Positions 33,536-44,209 of a stretch of 64,000 nt of DNA are shown piece after piece. The position numbers and the translations under genes are program-made. This DNA comes from Rapana venosa (taxonomy: Eukaryota > Mollusca > Gastropoda > Neogastropoda > Muricidae): positions 29,083,442 to 29,147,441 of the forward strand of contig CM054167.1 in the NCBI GenBank assembly GCA_028751875.1. Reading direction: 5' to 3'. The stretch's first letter is position 1, and each line of letters opens with the position of its first letter. Under the pieces are notes generated by a model. The model was not told the DNA's origin. It saw nothing but the letters and a program-made list of their open reading frames with translations, and made no database searches.

Positions 33536-34188
33536 CATGTTAAATTCAAATTCAAATTCAAAAGCTTTATTATCTCAAAGACAGAGAGATTCCGGCGGGT
33601 TACTCGCCATACATAAAAAACAATAATCATTTAAACATTTAAACATAATATTTAAAACACACACACACTGTCCAACATCAGCACCCACCCATCATGAGAT
33701 AAAATGCACCACAAATCTGCAATATCTCAGCCAGCCACAAACCCACCGCAACAAAAATCACTTTACTCATGTGCCCACAAGTAAACCTGTGCGCACAAGT
33801 AAACCAGTACGTCCGCACATTCACAGTCACTCGCGCACGCGCACCTCGCACATTGTAAACATTTGTACCCATGCTCACGCATTTTGATAATATAAGTCAA
33901 ATTGTTATAACATGTTGTATAAGACAAATATTAATTAAATTAATACTATGTTCTTTTAAGATATTGAACAGTCTAAAATAATAACAGCGCACGTATTTAA
34001 AGAAAAAAAAAGAGAAAAAAATCATTTGTATAACATGTATGATAAGACAAATATCAGTGAAGTTAATACTCTATTCTATTAGAAACTGAACACAGTTTAC
34101 ACTAATAAAAGGTAGCCTTTATTCTCTCTCTCCCTCCCCCCCCCCCCCTCTCTTTCTCTCTCTCTCTCTCTCTGTCCTGGGCTTTAGT

Positions 34189-34850
34189 TCAATTCAGATT
34201 TATTGTCATACATCTATTAATTAGCAGAATTGAGGTTGGAATAAAACTATTTTTAAATCGCAGGGTTCTAGACTTGGGTACTCTGTAGCGCTTTTGAGGA
34301 GGCAGGAGTTCAAAATATTTTGCAAGCACATGTGTGTCATCACTCACAATCTGTCTAGCTCTGTCTCTCACACAGCATTCATACAAGTCATTCAGTTTCA
34401 TTTGCTCACAGCCCACAATTTTGCCACATCTGGTTACAATCTTGTTTACTATGTTTTTGTTTTTAACAGTCAGGCCCCCATACCAACAAACCAAGGAAAA
34501 TGAAAGGACAGACTCAATAAAGCATAGGTAGAAATTTTGTAAAACTTTAACATTTACTTTAAGACTCTGGAGTTTTTGAAGAAAAAGATTGGTGAGTGGC
34601 ATTTTCTATTTTCAAGATCTGTATTAGCATCAAAGTTTAGTTTATCATCAATAATAGTACCTAGATATTTGTATTGGTGTACACGCTCTACCTTTACACC
34701 ATCAATGTAAAGATTTGGTATGGGCTGGGGGTCCCTGCGAAAATCAATCAACATTTCCTTAGTCTTTTTAACATTAAGGTCAAGACAGTTCTGTTTGCAC
34801 CAGGAGGAGAACTCCTCAACTTGTTTAACCCTCTTGTCCCAGATCCGGCC
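34189..34850 (-). pseudogene. Rex1 RT thumb and C-terminal domain
   Basis: Two overlapping pieces, 34554-34754 (MLIDFRRDPQPIPNLYIDGV, then VHQYKYLGTIIDDKLNFD) and 34189-34602 (FYLCFIESVLSFSLVCWYGG, CCVRDRARQIVSDDTHVL, RYRVPKSRTLRFKNSFIPTS), cover the thumb and the Cys/Arg-rich end found in Rex1-type proteins. One frameshift near 34590 splits them. The coding immediately upstream (SSWCKQNCLDLNVKKTKE) begins at the piggyBac border at 34828 and continues the RT from 36283. Confidence 0.8.
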
Positions 34851-36278
34851 ACACGCCGGCTGCTAGATTCCAATAAGACCGCAGCCGACAGTTGGTGCTG
34901 CCCACGTGGCCAGTACTTTTCCATCACACACAGATCTCGTGGTTTTCACACTATGTGTCTGAAAATATTTTTATTGGTGGGGCGATGCAGGGAGGGTGTC
35001 AGAGGGTGCCAGTGATAAATTTAGACCCCTAACATGCGTGTAGTGGGGAGGGAAGGAATAAATAACAGCCAGCAAGGAACGATTTTCAATCGTTGCAGGT
35101 GGCGGGGAAAAAGATGGCGTTTTCTTTGGAAGCAGACGACTCATCTGATTAGTGAGATGATTAATTGAATGTTATTGTCTTGGAAGTAGAAACATTTGAA
35201 CGAGAATGGTTAAGTGAGTCCGATATTAAACACTTACCAGGAAGAGGAGGATGGAAATGCTGCAGTTAGGGAGAAGAGTGAGCCAGAAAATAACGTGCTA
35301 CACAGCACATTCCTGACCTGTGCTACACACATGATTGTGGAGAAATTTGACCTCCTGACTGGGTCCGCAGCATAGACGCCTGAAAACGTGATGCCTTTTG
35401 ACTGTTTTCTCATTATTACCACACTTTTGCTTTGAAACTGCAATGGCAGAAACGAACAGATATGCCGATAACGAAAATAGTAAGAAGGAAAATAAAATAG
35501 GTCTCTGATCTGCCAAGGTAGGACAGGTGACAGCAATGGGTACAAACCACACACATCTATAATTTGTGCTTTTTGTGATGTGATGTGACCCTGTGCCACC
35601 ACTACGACTACTTTAGAGACTACCAACATTAAAATTTTGTAGGGTTACAGAAGTTCTGTGTTGTTTCGAATTTGTCACATCTGTGCTGTGACACTGGTGA
35701 CAGTGTGACAGTGATGTACAATAATACACTTCTGTACACTTAACAAACATGTGGTAGCGCACACAGATATGAACTGCAGTATAAAGGTCGCATGTTGATT
35801 GAATATGACTTGTTCTCAAATGAAAAAATAGTTAAACAAAACTTCTGTCTCCTTGAGACATACCATAAAACAACAGGTGCTATGGGGACATTGTGTGACA
35901 CATCCTTGAAGCCCTATTGCACATAACTATTAGTAAACACATCAGCTGGGTATCAGTTCCTTATTCGACACTAACATGCATGAACTATTGTCACAACCAT
36001 GCAGGATTTTCTGTTTTATCATATATACCATACTTTTACCTGTAATTGGTGACAAATAAGGTGACAATGACAAGACATCTGGTGACCAGACACATAAACT
36101 TGTGCCTAAATGCAAGTACAAAGACATACCTAGCTTGTGACAAAATTTCAGTTTGATAGCTTGTCATGCACACACACAATTGTCTTAAGAGTAAAGTAAG
36201 TCAGTTGGGGGTAGAAAACCTGCAAAGAATTCAAAATCTACAGGCAGTTTAGCTCTGTAGAATCCAACAACAAGAGGG
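34829..36278 (+). mobile_element. piggyBac-type DNA transposon remnant, 1450 bp
   Basis: TTAA flanks both ends (34825-34828 and 36279-36282), and the termini are inverted repeats CCCTCTTGT / ACAAGAGGG, which is the piggyBac signature (TTAA target, CCC start). A short transposase-like remnant is visible on the plus strand. At 1450 bp it is too short for the ~2-2.5 kb autonomous form. It interrupts the Rex1 RT immediately after the catalytic region. Deleting it with one TTAA keeps the Rex1 frame. Confidence 0.85.
35106..35510 (+). pseudogene. piggyBac transposase N-terminal relic
   Basis: ATGGCGTTTTCTTTGGAAGC (35114) starts MAFSLEADDSSD, an acidic beginning as in many piggyBac transposases, then a stop. 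Further on, the plus frame at 35446-35505 reads AETNRYADNENSKKENKIGL. The ETNRYA block resembles the conserved (x)TNxYA segment near the start of the DDE_Tnp_1_7 domain. The intervening frame has several stops and the catalytic Asp residues are not found, so the element cannot make a transposase. Confidence 0.6.
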
Positions 36279-36282
36279 TTAA

Positions 36283-37197
36283 AATACATGACATGGGAAT
36301 TAGACAGATCTTCCAGAGCAGAGTCATCAGAATATTTGATTAACGGTATAAGATCAGAGCCAGTGCAGTCATTTGTGTAAAGGGTGAAAAGGATGGGGGA
36401 CAGAACAGTGCCTTGGGGAGAACCAGTGGAAGTTATCTTTGAGTGGATATGGCTTTTTGAAATCGAACAAACTGTGTCCAGTGTGTCAAAAAGCTCATTA
36501 TCCAGAGAATTAACCGAGGACAGACATCTATTGAGAGCAGTTTGAGAGCTAATAGATGGGGCTGAATGGTATTAAAGGCAGAAGAGAAGTCAATGAAAAG
36601 TATACGAACAATGGAGTCGGGTTTTTCTAGGTGGGAATAAACATTATGCAGCAAGGTAATTGTAGCATCATTTGTGCTTCTGTTGGTTTTGTATGCAAAC
36701 TGAAGAGGATCTAGATATGAAGAAGTAGAGAAAAGAAGCCGTTTGAGAACGATTCGTTCAAAACATTTCATTACTATTGGAGTGAGAGCTACTGGTCTAT
36801 AGTCATTTAAAGATTTGGGGTGATTTTTTTTTGGAACAGGACAAATTATTGATTTTTTCCAGAGACTTGGAACATGGCATGCTTTCAAAGACAGAGAAAA
36901 CAAATCACTAAAAACATGACACAGCTGCTCTGCACAAGATTTTAAAAGCCGACCACAAATACCATCCACACCCACAGCCTTCCTCACATGCAATGCTTTA
37001 AATACTGATTTAACATCTGTAGCATGAACAGTAAAATCTTCATCATTCGAATCATTACCACAGACATTTTGTTGCAGGTTAGACAGAACAGATTGAAGCT
37101 CATGTTTGTGATCTTCACGCTCAAAGCGGCAATAGAAATCATTCAGTTCATCAGCAAAAGCTTTTCGTTCCTCTAGTGGCATTGACTGTGTTGACAT
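36283..37197 (-). pseudogene. Rex1 reverse transcriptase, fingers and palm
   Basis: The open segment 36433-37197 encodes VDGICGRLLKSCAEQL, CPVPKKNHPKSLNDYRPVAL, TPIVMKCFERIVLKRL, QFAYKTNRSTNDATITLLHN and ILFIDFSSAFNTIQPHLL, the RT core. After a frameshift near 36430 the sequence continues with SPQGTVLSPILFTLYTNDC and KYSDDSAL (YSDD at 36323-36334). Rex1 relatives usually show YADD or YSDD, so the active site may be normal. The frame then meets the piggyBac insertion at 36282. Confidence 0.85.
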
Positions 37198-37226
37198 TTT
37201 TTAGTTTGCTTGCCCTGAAAGTATCT

Positions 37227-38295
37227 TTAAACCCTTCCACGCATTAGCCAAATGACCCCTCTGAAACTGTTCTTCAACTTTCTCTTCATAAGATCTTTTA
37301 CATTCTCGAATTTCTTTTTGAAGTTTCTTTTGAATTGTTCTGCAGGCCATTCTATCGCCCGCTCTGAAACGCTACTTTCTTTTTGTTTAGAGATGATTTT
37401 AGTGTTTTTGTCACCCAAGGTTTATTGTTGGGAAATATCTTTACAGTTTTTTCTGGAATAATAAGATTTTCACCAAAAGAGATATATGCATGCACAACAT
37501 CAGTCGCTTCATCAACATTGTCACTCGAGTCAAGAAACACACTCCAGTCAGTACACTCAAAACAACCTTTCAACTCTTCCACACTCTCATTCGTCCACAC
37601 TTTCACTTGTTTTTTCACAATAGGGTCAGTTTTTATTTTGGGCTTATATGCAGGTATGAGGAAAATTGTGTTGCGATCTGAGGTACCAAGAGGTGGCAAA
37701 GCAACAGACTTATAAGCATGTAAAATGTTCCCAAACCATTTGTCAAGAATTTTGTGTTGACGGGTAAAACAAGTCACATATTGTTTAAAAGAAGGAAGAG
37801 CATGTTTTAAATCACAGTGGTTAAAATCGACAAGCACAAAACAGGGCGAGTCAGGAGCATTCAATTGCAGTTCCTGTACTGTGTCAGAGATCTGGGAGGC
37901 AGCACGTGCAGCACAGGCAGAGGGAGGCACATAGCACACTGTCACAAACACTTGGCCAAACTCCCTTGGCAGATATTTAGGACGGAGGGACACTGACAAC
38001 AATTCAACATCTGCAGTACACACTTGCTTTCTGACCTTGACATTCCCTCTTGCACACCAACTTTCATTCATGTACAGGCACACGCCACCACCTTGTTTTT
38101 TCTGCTCTCATCTTTCTCTCTGTCCATTCGATACGGCACACCAAAACCATTCAAAGCCACACTCTCATCACTAATGAAATCACTAAACCAAGTTTCAGTA
38201 AAACAAAGTAAACATGAATTCTTATATTCAGATAAAAACTGTATGTTTCCTTGAAGTTCATCGAAATTAACATTGCAGTCGAATTGATCGCACAT
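37227..38295 (-). pseudogene. Rex1 apurinic-type endonuclease with altered catalytic boxes
   Basis: Pieces 38068-38295 (CLLCFTETWFSDF, the catalytic Glu box intact) and 37352-38083 (CLYMNESWCA, VFVTVCYVPPSACA, FVLVDFNHCDL, LPPLGTSDRNTIFL) overlap across a frameshift near 38080. The usual GDFN box reads VDFN, keeping Asp, and the usual SDH box reads SDR (about 37669-37680), losing the catalytic His. The endonuclease would be inactive even without the frameshift. The linker towards RT (37227-37418) is broken by further stops. Confidence 0.82.
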
Positions 38296-38699
38296 TTGCT
38301 AAAACAATAGAGGGTAATGCAGGTTGAAATTTGAACCGTCTCAAACGTCTTTTCACTCCTCCTCTACGGCCTCTTTTTCCACGATGAGTGGGTTCCAGAG
38401 TTCTGGCATTCTTAAATTCACAGCGTAGCTCAGGAGGAATGTCATATAAACAAGAATCAGAGCTAAAAGCAGATTTAATTTCTAAAAGTTTCTCTCTTGA
38501 ATAAAATATATGTTGGGTGCCTGTACCTGTGTTAACATGGCTGTCATTTTGGAAGTTGAAGGCAGGTACACATAAAATATTCCACGTACTAATACACCAC
38601 CACCACAATAAAAACAATGGGCACACATCCATCACTGGTACTGCTGGCACTTATACTCTCACATGCAACACAATCACAGTCAAATTCTTCCTTCTTTGA

Positions 38700-39184
38700 A
38701 TCAAAATACAAGAAAAACATCAGAGCTCCTAACCCTGAGGCGCCCAGCTGTGAAGCGCCACACACCATGGGAATGGGACCAAATTCGTGCCTGATTTTCT
38801 CTGCAATTTCGGCCACACTGCTGCAGTTCTTCACACGTTCCAGACCATCTGGCACACGTTCCTTCTCCAACTGCTCCACCTGTCCAAACCATTCATCGTA
38901 GGAAGCCTCATTGGCGTTGGTGGGTGGCTGACCACTGAATGTTTTCAGCCTGATAATCTGTGGAGGGATGACGGTCACGTTCGTCACAGGCTGCCGAGGA
39001 GGGTTTGCCTTGAGTGCTTGGTCCAGTTCCCCACGCAGTTTTGCATTCTCCCTTCTGATTTTGCCATGAAGTCTTGGAACATCTGTGGTAGCATGGCAAG
39101 GTCCTCCTTGTCTCCACTGAGTCCCCGTCTGTACTGTGTTTCCTGAGGAGCTGACTGGGACAAGGTTTGCATTTGCACCACCAC
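38700..39184 (-). pseudogene. Gag N-terminal part of LTR retrotransposon
   Basis: The minus strand reads, from 39184, a low-conservation N-terminus (GDKEDLAMLPQMFQDFMAKS), then after a frameshift near 38985 PPQIIRLKTFSGQPPTNAN and EASYDEWFGQVEQLEKERVP. The motif of Arg-Leu-x-x-Phe-Ser-Gly followed by a 'Y/F-x-x-W-x-x-Q-V-E' segment is common in invertebrate Ty3/gypsy Gag. The coding continues 5 kb away at 33535 because a Rex1 LINE lies in between. The exact junction within 38590-38780 is uncertain. Confidence 0.65.
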
Positions 39185-39241
39185 TAGCCGTTTTTCCTTT
39201 ATTTATTTTTAAATTCTTTAAACAATATTTAGTCCCTTATT

Positions 39242-39249
39242 GGGCGCCA
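39242..39249 (-). promoter_or_regulatory. Primer-binding-site-like motif
   Basis: The minus strand reads TGGCGCCCAATAAGGGAC from 39249 downwards, six bases after the LTR-like end CTACA. It resembles the lysine-tRNA type of primer site. It supports the LTR boundary. Confidence 0.6.
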
Positions 39250-39255
39250 CTTTTA

Positions 39256-39856
39256 TGTAGCCCAGACTCTCTATCCTTTCACTGGGTACATACAGAGATT
39301 TGGGTTCAGATACTTTCTTACAAAAGCAAAACAACAAAATATGAAATGACCATTGACAAGATTTATTGATGTTCATTTCTTAGAAAAACTAATGGTTGTA
39401 CTGCAAACTGACAATGTCCCAAATCAAACTACTCAAATCATAACAGCATTCTAGGTTTCATGGTGTTTGGATTAACAACATAAAATTCATAGCTAGGGAA
39501 ATAATAATTAAAAAAAACCATCAATGCATTTCTAATCATGACATTTTACTTTGATCTAGATAACTTAAGAAACATCTCAAAACCATGTTCCTCCCAAATG
39601 CTAATATTTCTCTCAAAACATAGTAGCACATCTCAACATATAACCCAATTAATCAAAGCACAATCAATTGGAATTAACACACCTAAAAAAGAACACAATC
39701 ATAGCCCCAAACATTTGGGTGGGCAACACAAGCTGCCTCTAGGCCAACTATGAAGCCTTTCTTAGCTGGTGACTGTCAACTCTCTCATGATCGGCTGGGA
39801 ACTGCCAGGTGTCTCAAGTTAACAGGAAGTCTCAGGAAAATATTGAGATTCCTACA
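39256..39856 (-). mobile_element. Putative 5' LTR of gypsy-type relic
   Basis: On the minus strand it starts TGTAGGAATC at 39856 and ends GGGCTACA at 39256, so the ends are inverted (TGTAG...CTACA). An AATAAA signal lies at about 39360-39365, some 100 bp before the end, where an LTR polyadenylation signal is expected. No second copy was found in the window to prove it. Confidence 0.55.
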
Positions 39857-40204
39857 CCTTCTTCCTTTACTATAATAATTTTCTAAACATTTATAAAAGT
39901 TAATACAAACCAAAAATACTTTTTAAACTATCCAAAATACCAGTAAAAAACTAACATTCCACCTTTTTGGTCAACTTAGAACATATATAAAGTTTTTGGT
40001 ACTATTTTCTTTTGTCCTATACTTTATGGAGTGCGTGCTTTGGTCATAAGTGTCCCTTTTTTGTTGGTTAACCTCTAAAGTTATTCCCCTTTTCCTGGAC
40101 AAATTTTTGTGTGAGTTACAATACAAAACGATGTTATACAATAGAATGGGTGGAACCAGCACCTACTGCACTACATATGTTAGATTAGTCAAGAATCTTA
40201 CCCT

Positions 40205-40246
40205 GTGGGGATGCCAGGGGTCTATCAGTATAAATAGCATCCCCAC
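40205..40246. other. Perfect 10-bp stem inverted repeat
   Basis: GTGGGGATGC at 40205-40214 is the exact complement of GCATCCCCAC at 40237-40246, with a 22-base spacer. A second, 7-bp inverted repeat (GGAAATT / AATTTCC) follows at 40252-40275. Confidence 0.85.
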
Positions 40247-40322
40247 ATTCTGGAAATTCTGTGCTAGAAATTTCCTCTTTTATATCACTTTCTTTGTTTC
40301 TGCCATTTTCCTTTTCTTCCTT

Positions 40323-40381
40323 GGCAGGAGAATGGACGAAGAAGCCAGAAAAAAGACTGCTTCTTGGTCCATTCTCCTGCC
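40323..40381. other. 23-bp hairpin with one mismatch
   Basis: The arms 40323-40345 and 40359-40381 pair at 22 of 23 positions around a 13-base loop (CAGAAAAAAGACT). Arm length is close to that of a small-RNA precursor or the remnant of a tiny inverted-repeat element. T-rich sequence follows. Confidence 0.85.
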
Positions 40382-40710
40382 TTTTTTCAGAAAGACTTTA
40401 AAGATAATTCTCTCTTTACTAAAGTTGGATGCACTGGGCCTGACTTGTCAGGTGCTTAACGGCAGCTCTACGCATTTTCGCTCATATAACAAACAACAAT
40501 AGTTGCTGTCTGAGCCTTGGAAGAAGTCAAGAATCCCCAGGTACTGAAATACATACAGAATTTCATACCAGAAAATTAAGCTTTGGCCGAAAACAACGGA
40601 AAAGAAAGTGAAAAAAAAAAAGAACATTTTCTTATTGGAAGGAACTGTTCATTGAGACGAGGATCAGGAAAGATAAATGAGTGTAGTTTAAGTTCTTTAT
40701 TCAAAATATT

Positions 40711-42286
40711 TGTAACACATCACACAAAAAGAGTACTTTGTGTTGATTGTTACTAAGCATAGCAAGGAAAATGACTCCAATTTACTGCAAGGGTAGTTTT
40801 TTCACGGTGAATTGTTTCCCTTGTTTTGAATTGCCGCCTTTTTTCTAGTGTTCTTTTCCCCCCCAGAAGGGTGAAGACGAGATGTTCCCCATTAAGGTAT
40901 GGTTGCTCTTTTTAAGCTAACCTAACATAATTTTAAAAAGGGTTGGAAGGGTTTATGAGGTATTTGTCTAATTTTGTGTTTGAAGGTTTCAAGCTTGTGA
41001 ATTTAGAAGTGATTATTTTGAACAAGAGAGCAAGTGGCAAATTCGAACTTAGTCATTGTCTTTGTTATACTAGGTTCAATTTGGGGCAGAATATTGTTCA
41101 GCTAACAAAATGCTGAATACAACTAAGGTTTATCACTCTGTATAATATATGTGTGTAAAAGCCTAGTGTGGTTTTGTAATGATTGTTATTATGAAGAATG
41201 CAAAATTGTATTTTTTGTGAGGAATGAAATAGTAATGTTTAAACAGGTGCAATGACTTGGGAATGTCATTGGGGATTCATCAAACTAAATTAATGTGAAT
41301 TAATGTTTACACAGTTTCATTGGATAGACCATCAGCTGTCCTCAAGTAAATGAAGCATGTGTAAGACTAGTTATTGTACTGGTGATTTTAGTGGATACGT
41401 TTGATTTGTTGTGAGGATAATTATTCTCATAAGAGTTGGGAAATGGGTAAGCTGAGAGTTTATTTTGAAGATTTGTTCTATTATGGCAAACTCTGGTTAG
41501 AGTTTCCGTTTTGCTGTGTTGGTCTTGTGATGATTGGTATCCTTGATCCTGTGATAAGAATGTGATTTCATGAAGAGATCAAATGGTTTATTGATTGTTC
41601 CTTTTATTTCAGGAACATCGCTAACATCGTCTCAGTTCATCGTAGCATCGTCTCATCGTTCATCCTCTCATTGGTCCATCGTTATCATCATCTTTCTTTT
41701 GATCAGTTGTAAATCTTTTGATCTCTGATCTGAGACGACCCATGATTGGTTGCCTAGTGAGGACTGGACAAAAATAATTAACAGAATAGTTTGTGTTTTA
41801 AATTGTACCTATAGTACAATTGGTGATGTGTGTGATTGTAGTGTAGTAGTAGAATAAATTTGTGAACCCAACTTGCTTGGCCTGAAGGATTACATTGAAT
41901 GAATGTTGTTCGTCACATTCATAGTATTTCAGTGTGATTGCTGAGTGAGTTGAGGTAATAATTGTCACTACTACTTATTGTCTCCCTTACATTGAATGAA
42001 TGTTGTTCGTCACATTCATAGTATTTCAGTGTGATTCCTGAGTGAGTTGAGGTAATAATTGTCACTACTACTTATTGTCTCCCTTTTATAGTTCTTTTCT
42101 ATTTTTCTTCTATCCTCTTCCTATCCCCCCTTTATCACTCCCAGCCCACCAGTAGTCGAGCCCTAATCCTCTTTAGGGATACTAAAGACAATAGGATAAG
42201 TTTAGGATCCCATTTCTGGTGCCAGATCGAATGGTGCTGGGAATTGGGGTGGCAACCTAAAGAATTCCTGATTAGGACCCTCTACA
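40711..42286 (+). mobile_element. Solo-LTR-like repeat, copy 2, TG...CA with TATT duplication
   Basis: It starts TGTAACACATCACACAAAAA and ends CTCTACA. TATT flanks both sides (40707-40710 and 42287-42290; ATATT if the last A is counted as host). It is collinear with 3174-4851. The block around CACATTCATAGTATTTCAGT is duplicated as an ~88-bp unit (about 41900-42075), a different duplication from copy 1. No coding region. It is 1576 bp, long for an LTR but within the known range. Confidence 0.78.
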
Positions 42287-42365
42287 TATTCATCAAAGTA
42301 GTTGTGTATTTTTTCCTTTGGTCATAAGTGGTGTAATCATGTAAGAAAATAACTTTCTTAATCTT

Positions 42366-43533
42366 CTTCTTCTTCAAGTGTCTGGTCTGGTCCTGCAGAC
42401 ATCGATGATCATGGCTCTCCATTCTTCCCTGTTCTCAGTCCCTCTCATGAGCTCATTGTTGGTGCCCTCTTTATTCGTTGCGAATTTGTTTAGGCTGTCT
42501 GTGAATTTTGTGCGTTGTCTTCCTCTGCTCTTGTTTCCGCAGATTTTGCCACTCCATAACAGTTTCTCTAGTCCGTCAGCCCTGATTATATGGCCAAAAA
42601 ATTTGAGCTGTCTTTCTCTGATGGTGTTGAGAAGGGATCTCTTGTACCCAGCCATTTTCATTACTTCTGCATTTGTTTTTCTTTTTGTCCATGAGACTTT
42701 CATGATTCTCCGGATGAACCACATTTCCACTGCTTCTAGTCGCTGTTCTGTGTCCTTGGCTAGGGTCCAGCACTCACATCCGTACAGAAGAATGGACCAT
42801 ACGTAGGCTCTCAAAACATGGATCTTTGTCTTGAGGCTTATCTTACTGTTGGTAAAAATGCATTTCATGTTGTTAAAAGTTGCCTTAGATTGACCGATTC
42901 TCTTCTTGATTTCTGTGTCACACTTGCCGTCCGGGGTGATAGTACAACCAAGGTGGTTAAAGGTGTTTACTTGTCTGATTCTCTCTCCTTTACAGGCTAT
43001 GTTGCATTGTGGTATAACAGCTTTTTTCGAGATCGCCATGCATTCTGTCTTCTTTGCATTGAGCTGTAATCCTTTCTTTTTGCTTTCGTCTGTTACTGTT
43101 GTTAAAATCTTTTGCAGTTTTTCTTCAGAGTCAGCGATAAGGACTGTGTCATCTGCATATCTCAGGTTGTTGATGTTGTGGCCACCTACACTAATTCCCT
43201 CATGATTCTCAATATTTCGTAGAATTGTTTCACTATATACATTAAATAAATCAGGCGAGAACACGCAGCCCTGCCTCACACCCCTGCAGATTGGTCTATA
43301 TTGACTGATGTCATTGTCGACTCTAATGGCTGCCTCCTGTTCCCAATATATGTTTCTGAGGACTCAAAGATCTTTCCCATCGATGTATAGCCCTGCCAGA
43401 ATATCAAACAAGTCGGAGTGTCGTACTTTGTCGAACGCTTTCGAGTAGTCAATGAAGCAGAGGTACAGGTCTTTCTGGACCTCGATGGATCTTTCCATGA
43501 GAGTTTTCAATGCGAAGATTGCGTTTCTGGTGC
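42366..43533 (-). mobile_element. 5'-truncated RTE-like LINE with 9-bp target duplication
   Basis: CTTAATCTT occurs at 42357-42365 and 43534-43542. The minus-strand element ends in an AAGAAGAAGAAG-type tail and begins inside the RT. One of the best preserved elements in the window. Confidence 0.9.
42374..43533 (-). pseudogene. RTE reverse transcriptase to C-terminus, one internal stop
   Basis: Coding starts at GTRNAIFALKTLMERS (43533), continues LCFIDYSKAFDKVRHSDLF, meets a stop (TGA in place of a codon within GKDL-VLRN, near 43361), then runs open for 301 codons (42374-43279): MRQGCVFSPDLFNVYSETIL, NNLRYADDTVLIAD (YADD at 43148-43159), GLQLNAKKTECMAIS, FNHLGCTITPDGKCD, LLYGCECWTLAKD, RRIMKVSWTKRKTN, LKFFGHIIRADGLEK and KSRGRQRTKFTD. 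All RT residues look intact. Only the 5' truncation and one stop make it a pseudogene. Confidence 0.88.
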
Positions 43534-44209
43534 CTTAATCTTATTATTGCAAAAACAACCAAAAGAGGAAATATTCATTAAGAAGGAGAAATCTCCATCA
43601 AGGTATTTATATAATTTTCTTGGTTACTAAATTCTGTCTGAAGAAACTAGTGTATTTGCTATTACCACTAAGGAAGTTTTGATACACCTTTAACAATAAT
43701 CATTATATCTATTATTGTGATAGAAAATACTCGTTTACAATGGAGATGTACTGATTTTGGAAAAGAATTGCTGCATTTCTACATGCACGTGGACTTTATT
43801 CATGCATGGAGTTGATAGTTTTGTGGACTGTATTGAGAGAATCTGTCCCGATGGAGTGTCACCTTGTCGTGGTGGGATGGCTTGTGTGCTTCAATGACCC
43901 CCAGAGCTATGTGGGCGGGGGCTTTGGCCTCTGGCAGGTTCAACCATGCTCAACAGGTCTGTGGGGGAGGAGACAGACTAAACGATGCACCCTGGTCCTC
44001 CAGGTTGGGGGTTGTGCATTGGGCTAACGACCCATTCACTTAAAAACTCTTTCTGTTACGGAAACTGCAACATTACCTCTTGCGATCGACATGGTTAGGG
44101 AAGAGTCCTCTCTGGTAGAGCCTATGATGCGTGCTGGTGAAAGCCTTCGGGAAGCCAGTGCGCCGACAACTCTTTTAACAACCAAGTCAATAACCAGGAT
44201 AGGGATCTG

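Larger units (their letters stand above)
33536..38700 (-). mobile_element. Rex1-like LINE (about 3.7 kb without its insert)
   Basis: The 5' end is near 38700. The protein start (VNTGTGTQHIFYSREKLLEI) is at about 38535, the endonuclease at 38295-37350, RT at 37197-34850 with the piggyBac insert removed, and the C-terminus at 34754-34189. The 3' end has an AATAAAGCTTT segment and TTTGAA repeats (33540-33565). AAAGAAG occurs at both junctions as a candidate target duplication, but I could not confirm it. It sits inside the gag of a gypsy-type relic. Confidence 0.82.
32112..39856 (-). mobile_element. Ty3/gypsy-type LTR retrotransposon relic hosting nested elements
   Basis: From high to low coordinates: a putative 601-bp LTR (39856-39256), a primer-binding-site-like motif (39249-39242), gag N-terminal coding (39184-38700), a Rex1 insertion (about 38700-33536), gag C-terminus with zinc knuckle (33535-33002), a SINE (32988-32696) and a protease-end region (32680-32235). 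RT, RNase H, integrase and the second LTR are absent, so the element is truncated near 32112. Classification rests on gag/knuckle and protease-end sequence patterns. Confidence 0.7.

Noticed and set aside
34829..36278. Simple host intron inside the RT
   Set aside because: It has TTAA borders and inverted CCCTCTTGT ends rather than GT...AG, and LINEs lack introns.
38267..38650. Independent small gene upstream of the Rex1 endonuclease
   Set aside because: Its end continues directly into the endonuclease start (LPSIVLANVRSIRLQC-type), so it is the 5' coding part of the same LINE.
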